Positions 1 through 9,159 of a stretch of 64,000 bases of DNA are shown in pieces. Within the stretch, counting starts at the first letter, position 1. The number at the start of each line of letters is the position of its first letter. The position numbers and the translations under genes are program-made. This DNA is from Flagellimonas nanhaiensis (GTDB taxonomy: Bacteria > Bacteroidota > Bacteroidia > Flavobacteriales > Flavobacteriaceae). Under the pieces are notes generated by a model. It saw only the letters and a list, made by a program, of their open reading frames with translations. It was not told the origin of the DNA and ran no database searches. The DNA lies in NCBI RefSeq assembly GCF_003382275.1, contig NZ_QTJX01000006.1:62001-126000 (forward strand), given 5' to 3'.

Positions 1-487
1 CATAAATGGTTTTGGCACCCCGGTCCACTTTGGTAATGATGTCATCGGTAATGGGAATCAACAGTTCCTTACCATCTTTCTCGGCTTCAAAAAGTTCTTG
101 GGATGCACTGTCGTTAACAGCTTTGATGATTCCAATATCACCATGAATCTCATCCATCAAAGTAAAACCAATAACTTCATGAAAATAAAACTTGTTTCCT
201 GATAGTTGTGGAAGCATTTCCAAGGGAAGATATAACTCAGAGCCAATGATCTTATCGGCAGAAGATTCATCCTTTACATCTTCAAAATCTATGCGAAGCA
301 AGGCCGATTTGTGCAATCGGCAACGGTCAATAAAAAATGGAATCAGATTGTTTCCCAATGAAACAAAAACTGATTCCATGTTTTCGTAGATTTCGGGCTC
401 ATCGGTATCGAGCTTTACCAATACCTCCCCCCTAAAACTGTATTTTGATACGACTTTGCCCAGGTAGAAACAATCTTCCTTGCGCAT
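1..487 (-). CDS. rimM: Ribosome maturation factor RimM (3' end cut by window edge)
   Basis: RimM binds ribosomal protein S19 and helps the 30S head mature. The frame starts with ATG at 487 (MRKEDCFYLGKVVSKY) and stays open to position 1, about 162 codons of a family usually near 170-180 residues, so only the last few residues are missing. The N-terminal part (FRGEVLVKLDTDEPEIYENM, then PFFI) matches the RimM beta-barrel. The later HEVIGF, LFEAEKDGKELLIPI and KTIYV stretch is the PRC-barrel. It lies 11 nt downstream of rpsP on the same strand, which is the classic rpsP-rimM order, so the two are almost certainly co-transcribed. Confidence 0.93.
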   Translation of the reverse strand, partial: MRKEDCFYLGKVVSKYSFRGEVLVKLDTDEPEIYENMESVFVSLGNNLIPFFIDRCRLHKSALLRIDFEDVKDESSADKIIGSELYLPLEMLPQLSGNKFYFHEVIGFTLMDEIHGDIGIIKAVNDSASQELFEAEKDGKELLIPITDDIITKVDRGAKTIY

Positions 488-498
488 CGTCTAAAATC

Positions 499-1113
499 TT
501 ACTCTTCTTCCTTGCTAGCTTCAGCTTCCTCAGCAGGAGCAGCCTCTTCGGCCTTAGCTTCAGGTTCCGCAGCTTCTTCTTTAGCAGGCTCTTCAACAGC
601 AGCAGTTTCTTCTGCAGCTGCCTCCGCTCCTTCAGCAACTTCTTCCGCAGCCTCTTCTTCTACTTCTGGTATGGCAGCAGCAGCTCTTTTTTCACTGACC
701 TCTTTCTCAGCTTCCAAAGCTTTTGCCTTAGCTTCAGCTTGAGCTTTGCTCAATCCATCTCTCTTAGCCTGAACAGCTTTTTCCTTTTCTTCCAACCAAG
801 CGTTGAACTTTTCTTCCACTTGCTCCTCGGTCAAAGCTCCTTTGCGAACTCCACCCCATAAATGATGCTTCAACAAAACTCCTTTATAAGAAAGGATAGC
901 TCTTGCAGTATCGGTAGGCTGTGCACCGTTTTGCAACCACTTTACCGAGTTGTCCACATTGATGTCGATAGAAGCTGGATTGGTATTGGGGTTATAAGTT
1001 CCCAATTTTTCCAAAAATTTACCATCTCTTTTTGCTCTTGAATCGGCGGCTACTATCCAATAGAAAGGTTTACCTTTTTTACCGTGTCTTTGAAGTCTAA
1101 TCTTAACTGGCAT
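499..1113 (-). CDS. rpsP: 30S ribosomal protein S16 with long Ala/Glu-rich C-terminal tail
   Basis: S16 is a small-subunit ribosomal protein needed for 30S assembly. The first ~80 residues are canonical S16 ([20 protein letters not shown], then [19 protein letters not shown] and the [12 protein letters not shown] region). The protein is 204 residues instead of the usual 80-90. The rest begins with a charged, probably helical segment (about 95-145) and ends in a low-complexity tail made almost only of Ala, Glu, Pro and Lys. Such tails are common on S16 of Flavobacteriia. The tail is acidic and is unlikely to sit in the ribosome core. It is first gene of an operon with rimM. The start is fixed by the conserved MPVKIRL. 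Confidence 0.96.
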   Translation of the reverse strand: MPVKIRLQRHGKKGKPFYWIVAADSRAKRDGKFLEKLGTYNPNTNPASIDINVDNSVKWLQNGAQPTDTARAILSYKGVLLKHHLWGGVRKGALTEEQVEEKFNAWLEEKEKAVQAKRDGLSKAQAEAKAKALEAEKEVSEKRAAAAIPEVEEEAAEEVAEGAEAAAEETAAVEEPAKEEAAEPEAKAEEAAPAEEAEASKEEE

Positions 1114-1219
1114 ATCACATTAATTTGTAGGGTGCCCGACCCTGGTTATTAATTCTTTTTAAATCGCTTTCTGTTAAAGCGGGTGCAAATATACTTGATT
1201 TCTTTTAATGTACAATGCC

Positions 1220-2668
1220 CTAATCGACTTTCTGCTCCCTTTCAGCCAATTGGTCTTTACCAGGAATCAAATTAGATTTGTGGACTTTCACCAATTCTTG
1301 AATTTGACCAATAATTTCTTCATTGCCTTTCGCTACATTGAACCGTTCTGAAGGATCATGGTTTAAATGATACAATACCGGGGGATCATGTTCTTCACGC
1401 TCTCCAAATTGACCATAAACACCTTGAGTAATAAAATGCGCCTTATAATCACCAAGACGGGCAGCATAAAGTTCTGTTCCCCGATAATACATAATGTGGT
1501 TACGGGGACTTGGTTTGCGCTCTATCAAAGTTGGACCTAAATCATAGCTGTCCATAACACGATCTTGTGGAATGTCAATCCCAGCCATGGCACTAAAGGT
1601 CGCAAAAAGATCCATTGCAGAACCTATATCCGTGACCAACCCTGGCTTTATGTAACCGGGTCCCCAAAAAATTCCAGGCTCACGCATGCCGCCTTCCCAG
1701 GTTGAACCTTTTCCCGCTTTTAAAAGGCCAGCGCTACCACCACTATTTTTGAAAGGAAGCCAAGGCCCATTATCGGAGGTAAAAACCACAATGGTGTTTT
1801 CGACCAATCCCTCTGACTTGAGTGTCTCTAGGATTTGACCTACCCCATGATCTATTTCCTGAACCACGTCTCCATATAGTCCACGTTCACTTTTACCTTT
1901 GGCCTCTTCAGAAGCGAACAAAGGAATATGGGGGAGGTTGTGCGCCAAATAAACAAAAAAAGGTTTGTCCTTATTCTGCTTAATAAAAGAAATAGTTTCC
2001 GCACTATACCGCTTGGTAATAGTGTTCTGATCTGCGGGTCTTTCAATAATTTCCGTGCCGCGCAGCAAGGGTACATTAAAATGTTCGGTTTTTAAGTCAT
2101 CGTTCTGCAGATTCCAATATCCACCTTTTGGGTTCTCAACTACCCAATCCATATCATTAGAGTATGGGATACCATAATAATAATCGAATCCGTTATTAGT
2201 GGGCAAATATTGTTCTCTATGTCCCAAATGCCATTTTCCAATAGCCGCAGTGGTATATCCTGCTTTCTTCAATTGCTCCGCAAGGGTAATTTCTTCGGCT
2301 GGTAATCCATTCTTGGAATCTGGAAAAAGGACACGATTTTTATTACTGGTCATTCCGTTTCTGATAGGTAGCCTACCTGTAAGAAGGGCTGCTCTACTGG
2401 GCGTACATACACTTGCCCCTACATAAAAATTGGTCCACTTTTGTCCTTCATGGGCCATACGATCCAAATTTGGAGTGAGAATGGTTGGATTCCCATAACA
2501 ACTTAAATCGCCATAACCCAAATCATCAGCAAAAATGACAATGAAGTTAGGCGGCCTATCTTCCTGTTCTGATTCCGGTTTTGACTCAGACTTACAAGAA
2601 CTAATTATCCAAAAACCCAATAGCAAAAAACAAATGGATAAGGCTTTGCGCCAAATAGTGCTTTTCAT
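1220..2668 (-). CDS. Lipoprotein sulfatase (S1 family, formylglycine type)
   Basis: Predicted periplasmic or outer-membrane sulfatase, likely removing sulfate esters from polysaccharides or other sulfated compounds. Residues 1-24 are a lipoprotein signal peptide, with the lipidated Cys at 25 (WIISSC). The metal-binding FADDLGYGDLSCYGN lies at 45-60. The sulfatase signature CTPSRAALLTGR begins at Cys88, the residue that is oxidised to formylglycine. GKWHLGH near 145-151 and the TSDNGPW region are further conserved active-site segments. The 482-residue length is normal for the family. The substrate cannot be read from the sequence. No anaerobic or aerobic maturase gene is adjacent, so a genome-encoded formylglycine enzyme must act in trans. 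It stands alone between rpsP and the divergent dnaE. Confidence 0.93.
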   Translation of the reverse strand: MKSTIWRKALSICFLLLGFWIISSCKSESKPESEQEDRPPNFIVIFADDLGYGDLSCYGNPTILTPNLDRMAHEGQKWTNFYVGASVCTPSRAALLTGRLPIRNGMTSNKNRVLFPDSKNGLPAEEITLAEQLKKAGYTTAAIGKWHLGHREQYLPTNNGFDYYYGIPYSNDMDWVVENPKGGYWNLQNDDLKTEHFNVPLLRGTEIIERPADQNTITKRYSAETISFIKQNKDKPFFVYLAHNLPHIPLFASEEAKGKSERGLYGDVVQEIDHGVGQILETLKSEGLVENTIVVFTSDNGPWLPFKNSGGSAGLLKAGKGSTWEGGMREPGIFWGPGYIKPGLVTDIGSAMDLFATFSAMAGIDIPQDRVMDSYDLGPTLIERKPSPRNHIMYYRGTELYAARLGDYKAHFITQGVYGQFGEREEHDPPVLYHLNHDPSERFNVAKGNEEIIGQIQELVKVHKSNLIPGKDQLAEREQKVD

Positions 2669-2828
2669 TATAAAAGTTGGTTTTAAACGCTAAAGGTAAC
2701 GAATGCCATGCATAAGATTAAACTTGTAATTTTCCTGGATACGTTGATAACTCATAAAAACTACTTTTTAAAATAGTGCTGGGTTTATCTATTTTTAGTC
2801 ATTTATTTTTTGCTAGCATAAACGATTT

Positions 2829-5800
2829 ATGTACCTAATCTTTGATACCGAAACCACAGGTTTGCCCAAACGTTGGGACGCCCCAATTACCGATACGGAC
2901 AACTGGCCACGATGTGTTCAGATTGCATGGCAGTTGCACGATGAGTTGGGGAACTTGGTGGAGCATCAGGATTTTTTGGTACAACCCGAAGGATTTAATG
3001 TTCCTTATGAAGCTGAGCAGGTGCATGGAATCTCCACTGCACTTGCCGAACAAAAAGGGTCAAAACTCATCGAAGTTCTAGAAGCTTTCAACAACGCCCT
3101 ATCTCGAGCCAAGTTTGTGGTTGGTCAAAATGTAGATTTTGACATCAACATTATGGGCTGCGAATTCCATCGAATGGGGGTTGAAAACTCATTGGCCAAT
3201 TTGCCCGTGTTGGACACCTGTACGGAATCTACAGCCGAAATGTGCAAGATTCCTGGAGGTAGGGGCGGTAAGTTTAAACTACCCACATTGACAGAACTCC
3301 ATGAGCACCTTTTTGGAGAACCTTTTGCTGAAGCACATAACGCCACAGCAGACGTTGAGGCCACTACCCGATGCTTTTTGGAATTGGTCAGGAAAAAGCA
3401 TTTTACCATTGAGGAACTTGATGTTCAACCCGATTACTACGAGCAATTTTCTGAAGCTAATCCCCAGGAAATTGAACTTATCGGGTTAAAGCACATCAAC
3501 CTTAAAAAAGCATCCAAGGCTATTGCAGATGCGCTTTGGGAAAAAGATACTGGTGAGATTTCGGAAGCAGAAATCAATGAGAACATTGAGAGCCTGGTCG
3601 AGGCTCCCTTTGCACACCTACACAATCACTCACAATTTTCGGTACTTCAATCCACCATAAATATTAAAAGTTTGGTTAAGGCTACTGCTGAACATGGAAT
3701 GACTGCCGTTGCCCTTACCGATCACGCCAATATGATGGGTGCCTTTCACTTTGTGAAAGAAATAAAGGCTCACAATAAAGGGGTCCAAGAAAGGAATAAA
3801 GAACTCGAGGAAAAAGGAGTACCTGCAACCGAACAAGAAATCACCCCCATTGTTGGATGCGAATTCTACGTCTGTGAAGACCATACCAATAAAAATGTTA
3901 AGGACTACGGGTATCAAATTGTACTGTTGGCAAAGAACAAACAAGGCTACCTCAATCTGGCCAAAATGTCCTCCATGGCCTATACAGATGGTTTCTATTA
4001 TGTCCCCAGAATCGACAAAAAAATTGTAGAGCAATACAAGGATAATGTCATTGCTCTCACAGGAAACCTCTATGGTGAAGTCCCCAACAAAATCCTGAAT
4101 GTTGGCGAAAAACAGGCTGAAGAAGCACTAATCTGGTGGAAAGAACAGTTTGGCGACGACCTTTACATTGAAATGATGCGTCATGGGCAGGAAGATGAGG
4201 ACCGCGTAAATCAAGTGCTTATCCAATTGGCCAAAAAGCATAATGTGAAGCTCATCGCTACCAACAACACCTATTATTGCGACAAAAAGGATGCTGAGGC
4301 ACACGACATCCTCCTGTGTGTCAAAGATGGCGAAAAGCAAGCGACACCCATAGGCCGAGGCCGGGGATATCGCTACGGGCTCCCCAATCAGGAATACTAC
4401 TTCAAATCTTCCGAAGATATGAAGGAGTTGTTCAAAGACGTGCCGCAGGCCATTTTGAACATCAAGGAAATCATAGACAAAATTGAGGTTTATGATTTGG
4501 CCCGGGACGTACTCCTTCCAAAGTTTGACATTCCCCAAGAATTCAAGGTTGAAGAAGATACTCTAGATGGAGGAAAACGTGGCGAGAATGCCTACCTGAA
4601 ACATATTACCTATCAAGGAGCCGAAAAACGGTACGGAGAAATCACAGCCGAAATCACAGAACGTATTGATTTTGAGTTGGGCACCATTGAAAACTCAGGT
4701 TATCCTGGGTATTTTTTGATTGTGGAAGATTTTATCCGCGAAGCTCGCAACATGGGAGTCTCCGTAGGTCCAGGACGGGGCTCCGCAGCAGGATCTGTGG
4801 TAGCCTATTGCTTGGGCATCACAAATATTGACCCCTTAAAGTATGATCTGCTTTTTGAGCGTTTCCTGAATCCGGACAGGGTGTCCATGCCCGATATTGA
4901 TATTGACTTTGATGACGAAGGTCGAGGTAAGGTCATGGACTATGTCATCAATAAATATGGAGCAAACCAGGTGGCTCAGATCATCACCTATGGTACCATG
5001 GCGGCCAAATCCTCAATTCGGGATACCGCAAGAGTTTTGGATTTACCGTTGAATGATGCCGATCGCATTGCAAAACTCATTCCCAACATGTCCAAGTTGG
5101 GCAAAATCTTTGGGGTTGATGAAGCAGATCTGAAGAAAAAATTCCGTTCAGATGAACTGGACAAAGTGCATCAATTGTTGAATATCTCCGAAGGAGATGA
5201 TCTAGAGGGGCAAACCGTAAACATGGCCCGTGTTCTGGAAGGTTCCTTACGAAATACGGGAATCCATGCCTGTGGGGTAATCATTACTCCTGATGACATT
5301 ACAAACTTTGTTCCTGTAGCTACCGCAAAGGATTCTGATCTTTACGTAACCCAGTTTGATAACTCCGTGGTGGAGAGTGCAGGTCTTCTAAAAATGGACT
5401 TTTTGGGATTAAAGACCCTGACACTTATCAAGGATACGGTAAAAATTGTAAAAGCGCGGACGGGAATCGAATTGATTCCGGACGAATTCCCTTTGGATGA
5501 TGAAAAGACTTACGAGCTTTTTCAACGTGGAGATACCGTGGGGATATTCCAATATGAATCTCCCGGGATGCAGAAGCACATGAAAAACCTAAAACCTACG
5601 GTTTTTGATGACCTTATCGCCATGAACGCCTTGTATCGCCCAGGTCCCATGGAATATATCCCAAGTTTCATCGCCAGAAAACATGGGGATGAAGAAATCA
5701 CCTATGACCTTCCAGACATGGAAGAATACCTTAAGGAAACTTATGGAATTACGGTATACCAAGAGCAGGTGATGTTACTTTCACAAAAACTGGCCGGTTT

Positions 5801-7214
5801 TTCCAAAGGTGATGCCGACGTATTGAGAAAGGCCATGGGGAAAAAGATTTTTGCCCTTCTACAGAAATTGAAACCCCAATTTTTGGATGGTGGTGAAAAA
5901 AATGGGCATCCCCGAGATGTTCTGGAGAAAATTTGGAAGGATTGGGAAGCCTTTGCCTCCTACGCTTTCAACAAGAGTCACTCTACATGCTATGCATACA
6001 TTGCTTACCAAACTGCTTATTTGAAAGCCCACTACCCTGCTGAATATATGGCGGCTGTGCTGTCCAACAACATGAACGACATTAAGCAGGTTACCTTCTT
6101 TATGGAGGAATGTAAGCGAATGGGATTGGAAGTATTGGGGCCAGATGTGAATGAATCTTACTACAAGTTTGCGGTGAACAAGGACAACGCGGTACGATTT
6201 GGAATGGGAGCCATTAAAGGAGTGGGACGTTCCGCAGTGGAGACCATTGTGGAAAATCGCAAGGAAGATGGCTCTTATAAATCAGTTTTTGATTTGGCAA
6301 AACGAGTCGATTTACGGTCCGCCAACAAAAAATCCTTTGAAAATCTTGCTTTGGCAGGAGGGTTTGATTCCTTTGGAGATACACATCGCGCTCAATATTT
6401 TCATCATGAAGGCGATGGTATTACTTTTTTGGAAAAAGCAGTCAAGTATGGTGCAAAATTCCAGGAGAACGAAAATTCTTCCCAAGTAAGCCTTTTTGGA
6501 GATGCCAGTGAAGTCCAGATTCCAGAGCCAGTTGTTCCTCCTTGCGAAGACTGGGGCACCATGGAGAAACTCAGAAGAGAAAAAGAGGTTGTGGGAATCT
6601 ACATTTCTGGACATCCTTTGGATGACTTTAAAAAAGAAATTACCGCGTTCTGCAATAGCAGTGTTTCTGCTTTTACCAATCTGGAAGACTATGTGAACAG
6701 GGAGCTTTCCGTGGCCGGGGTCATCACAGACGTGCAACATAGAATCTCAAAAAATGGAAAAGGATGGGGTCTTTTTACCCTGGAAGATTACACCGACACC
6801 CATGAGTTTCGAATTTTTGGCGAGGAATACCTAAAATTCCGCCACTTTTTAATGATCAATTCGTTTGTCTACATCAAAGCTTTCGTTAGAGAGGGATGGG
6901 TCAATAGGGAGACAGGCAAAAAAGGAGATCCACGGTTGCAGTTCAACGACTTTAAGCAGCTTCAGGATGTAATGGATGCCTATGCCAAAAAATTGACTAT
7001 TAAATTGAACATTGACCGTCTGCAGGAAAAACGCATTCAGACCATAAAAGATACTCTACGATCCTATAAAGGAGATCACCCTCTCAATTTTGTAGTGTAC
7101 GAAATGGAGGAAGAAATCAAACTGAACCTATCCAGTAGAAAACAGAAAGTAAAGATCAATAGCGAACTACTTTCTATGCTAGAATCCCATGAAATTCATT
7201 ATAAACTAAACTGA
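2829..7214 (+). CDS. dnaE: DNA polymerase III alpha subunit with fused N-terminal DnaQ-like exonuclease
   Basis: Replicative polymerase of the chromosome. Residues 1-200 form a DEDD-type 3'-5' exonuclease: FDTETTG at 5-11, NVDFDINIM near 101 and HNATADVEATT near 171. A PHP domain begins near 262 (FAHLHNHSQFSVLQST). The C-family polymerase core carries GPGRGSAAGSVVAYCLGI near 650 and the acidic MPDIDIDFDDEGRGKV near 690. Helix-hairpin-helix and OB-fold regions follow (VAGVITDVQHRIS near 1300). At 1461 residues it is longer than the ~1160 of E. coli DnaE because proofreading is fused in cis, an arrangement known in the Cytophaga-Flavobacterium group. It is monocistronic, with trxA about 100 nt downstream. 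Confidence 0.96.
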   Translation: MYLIFDTETTGLPKRWDAPITDTDNWPRCVQIAWQLHDELGNLVEHQDFLVQPEGFNVPYEAEQVHGISTALAEQKGSKLIEVLEAFNNALSRAKFVVGQNVDFDINIMGCEFHRMGVENSLANLPVLDTCTESTAEMCKIPGGRGGKFKLPTLTELHEHLFGEPFAEAHNATADVEATTRCFLELVRKKHFTIEELDVQPDYYEQFSEANPQEIELIGLKHINLKKASKAIADALWEKDTGEISEAEINENIESLVEAPFAHLHNHSQFSVLQSTINIKSLVKATAEHGMTAVALTDHANMMGAFHFVKEIKAHNKGVQERNKELEEKGVPATEQEITPIVGCEFYVCEDHTNKNVKDYGYQIVLLAKNKQGYLNLAKMSSMAYTDGFYYVPRIDKKIVEQYKDNVIALTGNLYGEVPNKILNVGEKQAEEALIWWKEQFGDDLYIEMMRHGQEDEDRVNQVLIQLAKKHNVKLIATNNTYYCDKKDAEAHDILLCVKDGEKQATPIGRGRGYRYGLPNQEYYFKSSEDMKELFKDVPQAILNIKEIIDKIEVYDLARDVLLPKFDIPQEFKVEEDTLDGGKRGENAYLKHITYQGAEKRYGEITAEITERIDFELGTIENSGYPGYFLIVEDFIREARNMGVSVGPGRGSAAGSVVAYCLGITNIDPLKYDLLFERFLNPDRVSMPDIDIDFDDEGRGKVMDYVINKYGANQVAQIITYGTMAAKSSIRDTARVLDLPLNDADRIAKLIPNMSKLGKIFGVDEADLKKKFRSDELDKVHQLLNISEGDDLEGQTVNMARVLEGSLRNTGIHACGVIITPDDITNFVPVATAKDSDLYVTQFDNSVVESAGLLKMDFLGLKTLTLIKDTVKIVKARTGIELIPDEFPLDDEKTYELFQRGDTVGIFQYESPGMQKHMKNLKPTVFDDLIAMNALYRPGPMEYIPSFIARKHGDEEITYDLPDMEEYLKETYGITVYQEQVMLLSQKLAGFSKGDADVLRKAMGKKIFALLQKLKPQFLDGGEKNGHPRDVLEKIWKDWEAFASYAFNKSHSTCYAYIAYQTAYLKAHYPAEYMAAVLSNNMNDIKQVTFFMEECKRMGLEVLGPDVNESYYKFAVNKDNAVRFGMGAIKGVGRSAVETIVENRKEDGSYKSVFDLAKRVDLRSANKKSFENLALAGGFDSFGDTHRAQYFHHEGDGITFLEKAVKYGAKFQENENSSQVSLFGDASEVQIPEPVVPPCEDWGTMEKLRREKEVVGIYISGHPLDDFKKEITAFCNSSVSAFTNLEDYVNRELSVAGVITDVQHRISKNGKGWGLFTLEDYTDTHEFRIFGEEYLKFRHFLMINSFVYIKAFVREGWVNRETGKKGDPRLQFNDFKQLQDVMDAYAKKLTIKLNIDRLQEKRIQTIKDTLRSYKGDHPLNFVVYEMEEEIKLNLSSRKQKVKINSELLSMLESHEIHYKLN

Positions 7215-7289
7215 CACCTATAATTTATGTCAATGGTGCAATAATAAAAATGAATGTTTGGGCGGTAAGGAACATGGACATTATTTGAC

Positions 7290-7297
7290 TAACTTTG
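7290..7297 (+). promoter_or_regulatory. Candidate -7 box (TAACTTTG) of trxA
   Basis: TAACTTTG fits the Bacteroidetes -7 consensus TAnnTTTG exactly and lies 20 nt before the trxA ATG. No TTG was found at the best -33 distance, so only half of the promoter is supported. Confidence 0.35.
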
Positions 7298-7317
7298 CGA
7301 ACAATAAAATAAATAAA

Positions 7318-7635
7318 ATGGCACTAGAAATAACAGATGCAACATTTGACGAAGTAGTATTAAAAAGCGATAAACCTGTAGTTGTTGACTTTTGGGCAGC
7401 ATGGTGTGGACCTTGTAGAATGGTAGGCCCTATTATTGATGAGGTGAGTACAGAATATGAAGGTAAGGCCGTTGTTGGAAAAGTAGACGTTGATGCCAAC
7501 CAGCAGTATGCCGCTAAATATGGTGTGCGTAACATCCCAACAGTATTGGTTTTCAAAGATGGTGAGATTGTGAATCGTCAGGTTGGGGTATCTCCCAAGA
7601 AAGTATATACGGATGCTATCGAAGCAGCGTTGTAA
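7318..7635 (+). CDS. trxA: Thioredoxin
   Basis: Small cytoplasmic disulfide reductase. The protein is 105 residues from ATG 7318 (MALEITDATFDEVVLKSDKP), the normal length for TrxA. The active site WCGPC is preceded by VVDFWAA, and the cis-proline loop NIPTVLVFKDG is intact. The frame is open further upstream to 7258, but that extension has no thioredoxin homology and would overlap the likely promoter, so 7318 is the chosen start. A perfect intrinsic terminator follows, so it is probably a single-gene transcript. Confidence 0.96.
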   Translation: MALEITDATFDEVVLKSDKPVVVDFWAAWCGPCRMVGPIIDEVSTEYEGKAVVGKVDVDANQQYAAKYGVRNIPTVLVFKDGEIVNRQVGVSPKKVYTDAIEAAL

Positions 7636-7661
7636 AATTATCCTTAACGGATTTTAAAAAA

Positions 7662-7687
7662 GGTTTGGCAATTGCCAAGCCTTTTTT
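7662..7687 (+). terminator. Rho-independent terminator of trxA
   Basis: A near-perfect palindrome (GGTTTGGCAATTGCCAAGCC, 7662-7681) runs straight into a T-run, 27 nt after the trxA stop codon. Confidence 0.9.
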
Positions 7688-7714
7688 GTTTTATCTTGGG
7701 CATAGAATCTTGTT

Positions 7715-8644
7715 ATGGAAGTAAGATCAGAGCTTCAGAAGGCACAACTTTTTCAAAACCTGGAACTTTTGGCAAATCAGATTGTTGAAGGTTTTATCAG
7801 TGGCATCCATAAAAGTCCCTTTCATGGGTTTTCAGCTGAATTTGCTGAACACAAGATTTATAACTCAGGAGAGAGCACAAAGCATATAGATTGGAAGCTA
7901 TATGCAAAAACGGACCGGCTGTACACCAAAAAGTATGAAGACGAGACCAATTTAAGGTGTCATATGATACTGGACAACTCCTCATCTATGCACTACCCCA
8001 GCATAAAGGACCTTTCCATTGATAACCTCAACAAAATTGGGTTTGGTGTTTTATCCATTGCAGCCTTAATGCAGCTCTTGAAAAAGCAACGTGATGCTGT
8101 TGGCTTAAGTGTTTACTCCAATGAGTATAATTTTCATGCAAAGGAGAAAAACAGTGAACGTCATTTTCAGATGTTGTTCTCCAAACTGAACGAAGTAGCT
8201 GCGACACAAAGTACCTCTGAAACTACCAAAACATATACTTTTCTACATCAAATTGCCGAAAAGATGCATCGCCGGAGCCTCATTTTTTTGTTTTCGGACA
8301 TGTTCCAGACCGAAACTGATGATGCCCAGCTTTTTGATGCGCTTCGTCACCTTAAGTACAACAAGCATGCTGTGGTGCTTTTTCATTTGCTGGATAAAAA
8401 GCATGAGCTCGATTTTGAATTTGAGAACACCCCTAAACGCTTTGTTGATGTAGAGACGGGCTCACACATAGATCTTTACGCCGAGAACATCAAAAAGGCC
8501 TACACACAAAAAGTGAGGGAATACCAAGAAAATCTAAAGTTAAAATGTGCGCAGTACAAGATTAAATATGTTGGTGTGGACGTACAATCCAACTTTTCCC
8601 AAATACTGAACACATTTGTGGTTGAGCGGCAAAAATTTACTTGA
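7715..8644 (+). CDS. DUF58 / VWA-like domain protein
   Basis: Member of the DUF58 family, whose genes usually sit beside MoxR AAA+ ATPases and act in poorly understood envelope or protein-assembly processes. The hallmark is the segment KIYNSGESTKHIDWKLYAKT near residues 47-66. It is followed by a von Willebrand A-like start, MILDNSSSMHYPS near 86-98, in which DNSSSM replaces the MIDAS DxSxS. No MoxR gene is adjacent here, which is somewhat unusual. There is no signal peptide or membrane segment, so it is probably cytoplasmic. At 309 residues it is of ordinary length. The start is 28 nt after the trxA terminator. Confidence 0.88.
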   Translation: MEVRSELQKAQLFQNLELLANQIVEGFISGIHKSPFHGFSAEFAEHKIYNSGESTKHIDWKLYAKTDRLYTKKYEDETNLRCHMILDNSSSMHYPSIKDLSIDNLNKIGFGVLSIAALMQLLKKQRDAVGLSVYSNEYNFHAKEKNSERHFQMLFSKLNEVAATQSTSETTKTYTFLHQIAEKMHRRSLIFLFSDMFQTETDDAQLFDALRHLKYNKHAVVLFHLLDKKHELDFEFENTPKRFVDVETGSHIDLYAENIKKAYTQKVREYQENLKLKCAQYKIKYVGVDVQSNFSQILNTFVVERQKFT

Positions 8645-8668
8645 TTCTAATTTTTAAAAAATCTTTTG

Positions 8669-8696
8669 TTGAATCCGAAACGGAAATGTATATTTG
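8669..8696 (+). promoter_or_regulatory. Bacteroidetes-type promoter upstream of tRNA-Asp
   Basis: TTG at 8669-8671, a 17-nt spacer and TATATTTG at 8689-8696 match the -33 (TTTG/TTG) and -7 (TAnnTTTG) elements of Bacteroidetes sigma-A promoters. Transcription would begin near 8702. Confidence 0.55.
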
Positions 8697-8730
8697 CACT
8701 CGCTTTGCAAAAAGTAAATGAACAAGATTT

Positions 8731-8758
8731 GAATCTGACTGTTGTCAGAGTCTTTTTT
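8731..8758 (+). terminator. Terminator-like hairpin between promoter and tRNA-Asp
   Basis: GAATCTGAC, a TGTT loop and GTCAGAGTC (one mismatch) are followed by six Ts. It may end the DUF58 transcript, or it may cut a short RNA starting near 8702. It lies only 13 nt before the tRNA. Confidence 0.55.
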
Positions 8759-8771
8759 AGATAAAATCATT

Positions 8772-8848
8772 GGTCTGGTAGTTCAGTTGGTTAGAATACC
8801 TGCCTGTCACGCAGGGGGTCGCGGGTTCGAGTCCCGTCCAGACCGCCA
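8772..8848 (+). tRNA. tRNA-Asp (anticodon GTC), CCA encoded
   Basis: The acceptor stem GGTCTGG (8772-8778) pairs with CCAGACC (8838-8844), followed by discriminator G and an encoded CCA. The D-arm (GTTCAGTTGGTTAGAAT), the anticodon arm CCTGC-CTGTCAC-GCAGG with anticodon GTC, and the T-arm CGGGTTCGAGTCCCG are all intact. Confidence 0.97.
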
Positions 8849-8860
8849 GTAAAATCAAGG

Positions 8861-8889
8861 CCTCCGAGAAATTCGGAGGTTTTTTTTTG
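8861..8889 (+). terminator. Terminator after tRNA-Asp
   Basis: CCTCCGA, a GAAAT loop and TCGGAGG form a perfect 7-bp stem followed by nine Ts, 12 nt after the tRNA. Confidence 0.9.
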
Positions 8890-9048
8890 CAGCTTGACCT
8901 AACTTTACCCTAACTATAATTTTTTTAACAAAATTTAACAATTTTATCATTCCGGAAACTAATAGTAACAAGAAAAAAAGCTAAATATTATGTTTAGCTC
9001 ATCTGTCTTCTCATCAAGAGGATTTGAAATTTTGAAAAAATGATTTAA

Positions 9049-9122
9049 TCGGGAAGCTCAGCTTGATAGAGCAACTGACTTCTAAGCAATCGGCAGCAGA
9101 CTTGAATCCTGCCGTAGTCACT
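9049..9122 (+). pseudogene. Decayed tRNA-like sequence
   Basis: GCTCAGCTTGATAGAGC (9056-9072) is a clear D-arm, ACTGACTTCTAAG looks like half of an anticodon arm with TCT in the loop, and GCAGACTTGAATCCTGC resembles a T-arm. The 3' half of the anticodon stem (CAATCGG) does not pair with CTGAC, the T-stem has a mismatch and a changed loop, and no 7-bp acceptor stem can be built from the flanks. It is followed by its own terminator. I read it as a broken tRNA, perhaps Arg (TCT). Confidence 0.6.
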
Positions 9123-9125
9123 ATA

Positions 9126-9159
9126 AAAGGGACTTCCTAAAGGAATGTTCCCTTTTTTT
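9126..9159 (+). terminator. Terminator after the tRNA remnant
   Basis: AAGGGA-C-TTCC, loop TAAA and GGAA-TGT-TCCCTT form an interrupted stem followed by a T-run. Confidence 0.75.

Noticed and set aside
512-861. Plus-strand frames opposite rpsP encoding Ser/Ala/Phe-rich proteins
   Set aside because: They are mirror images of the low-complexity tail of rpsP and have no homology or start signals.
6312-6740. 142-residue minus-strand frame inside dnaE
   Set aside because: It lies fully within a well-supported coding region of the polymerase and shows no domain.
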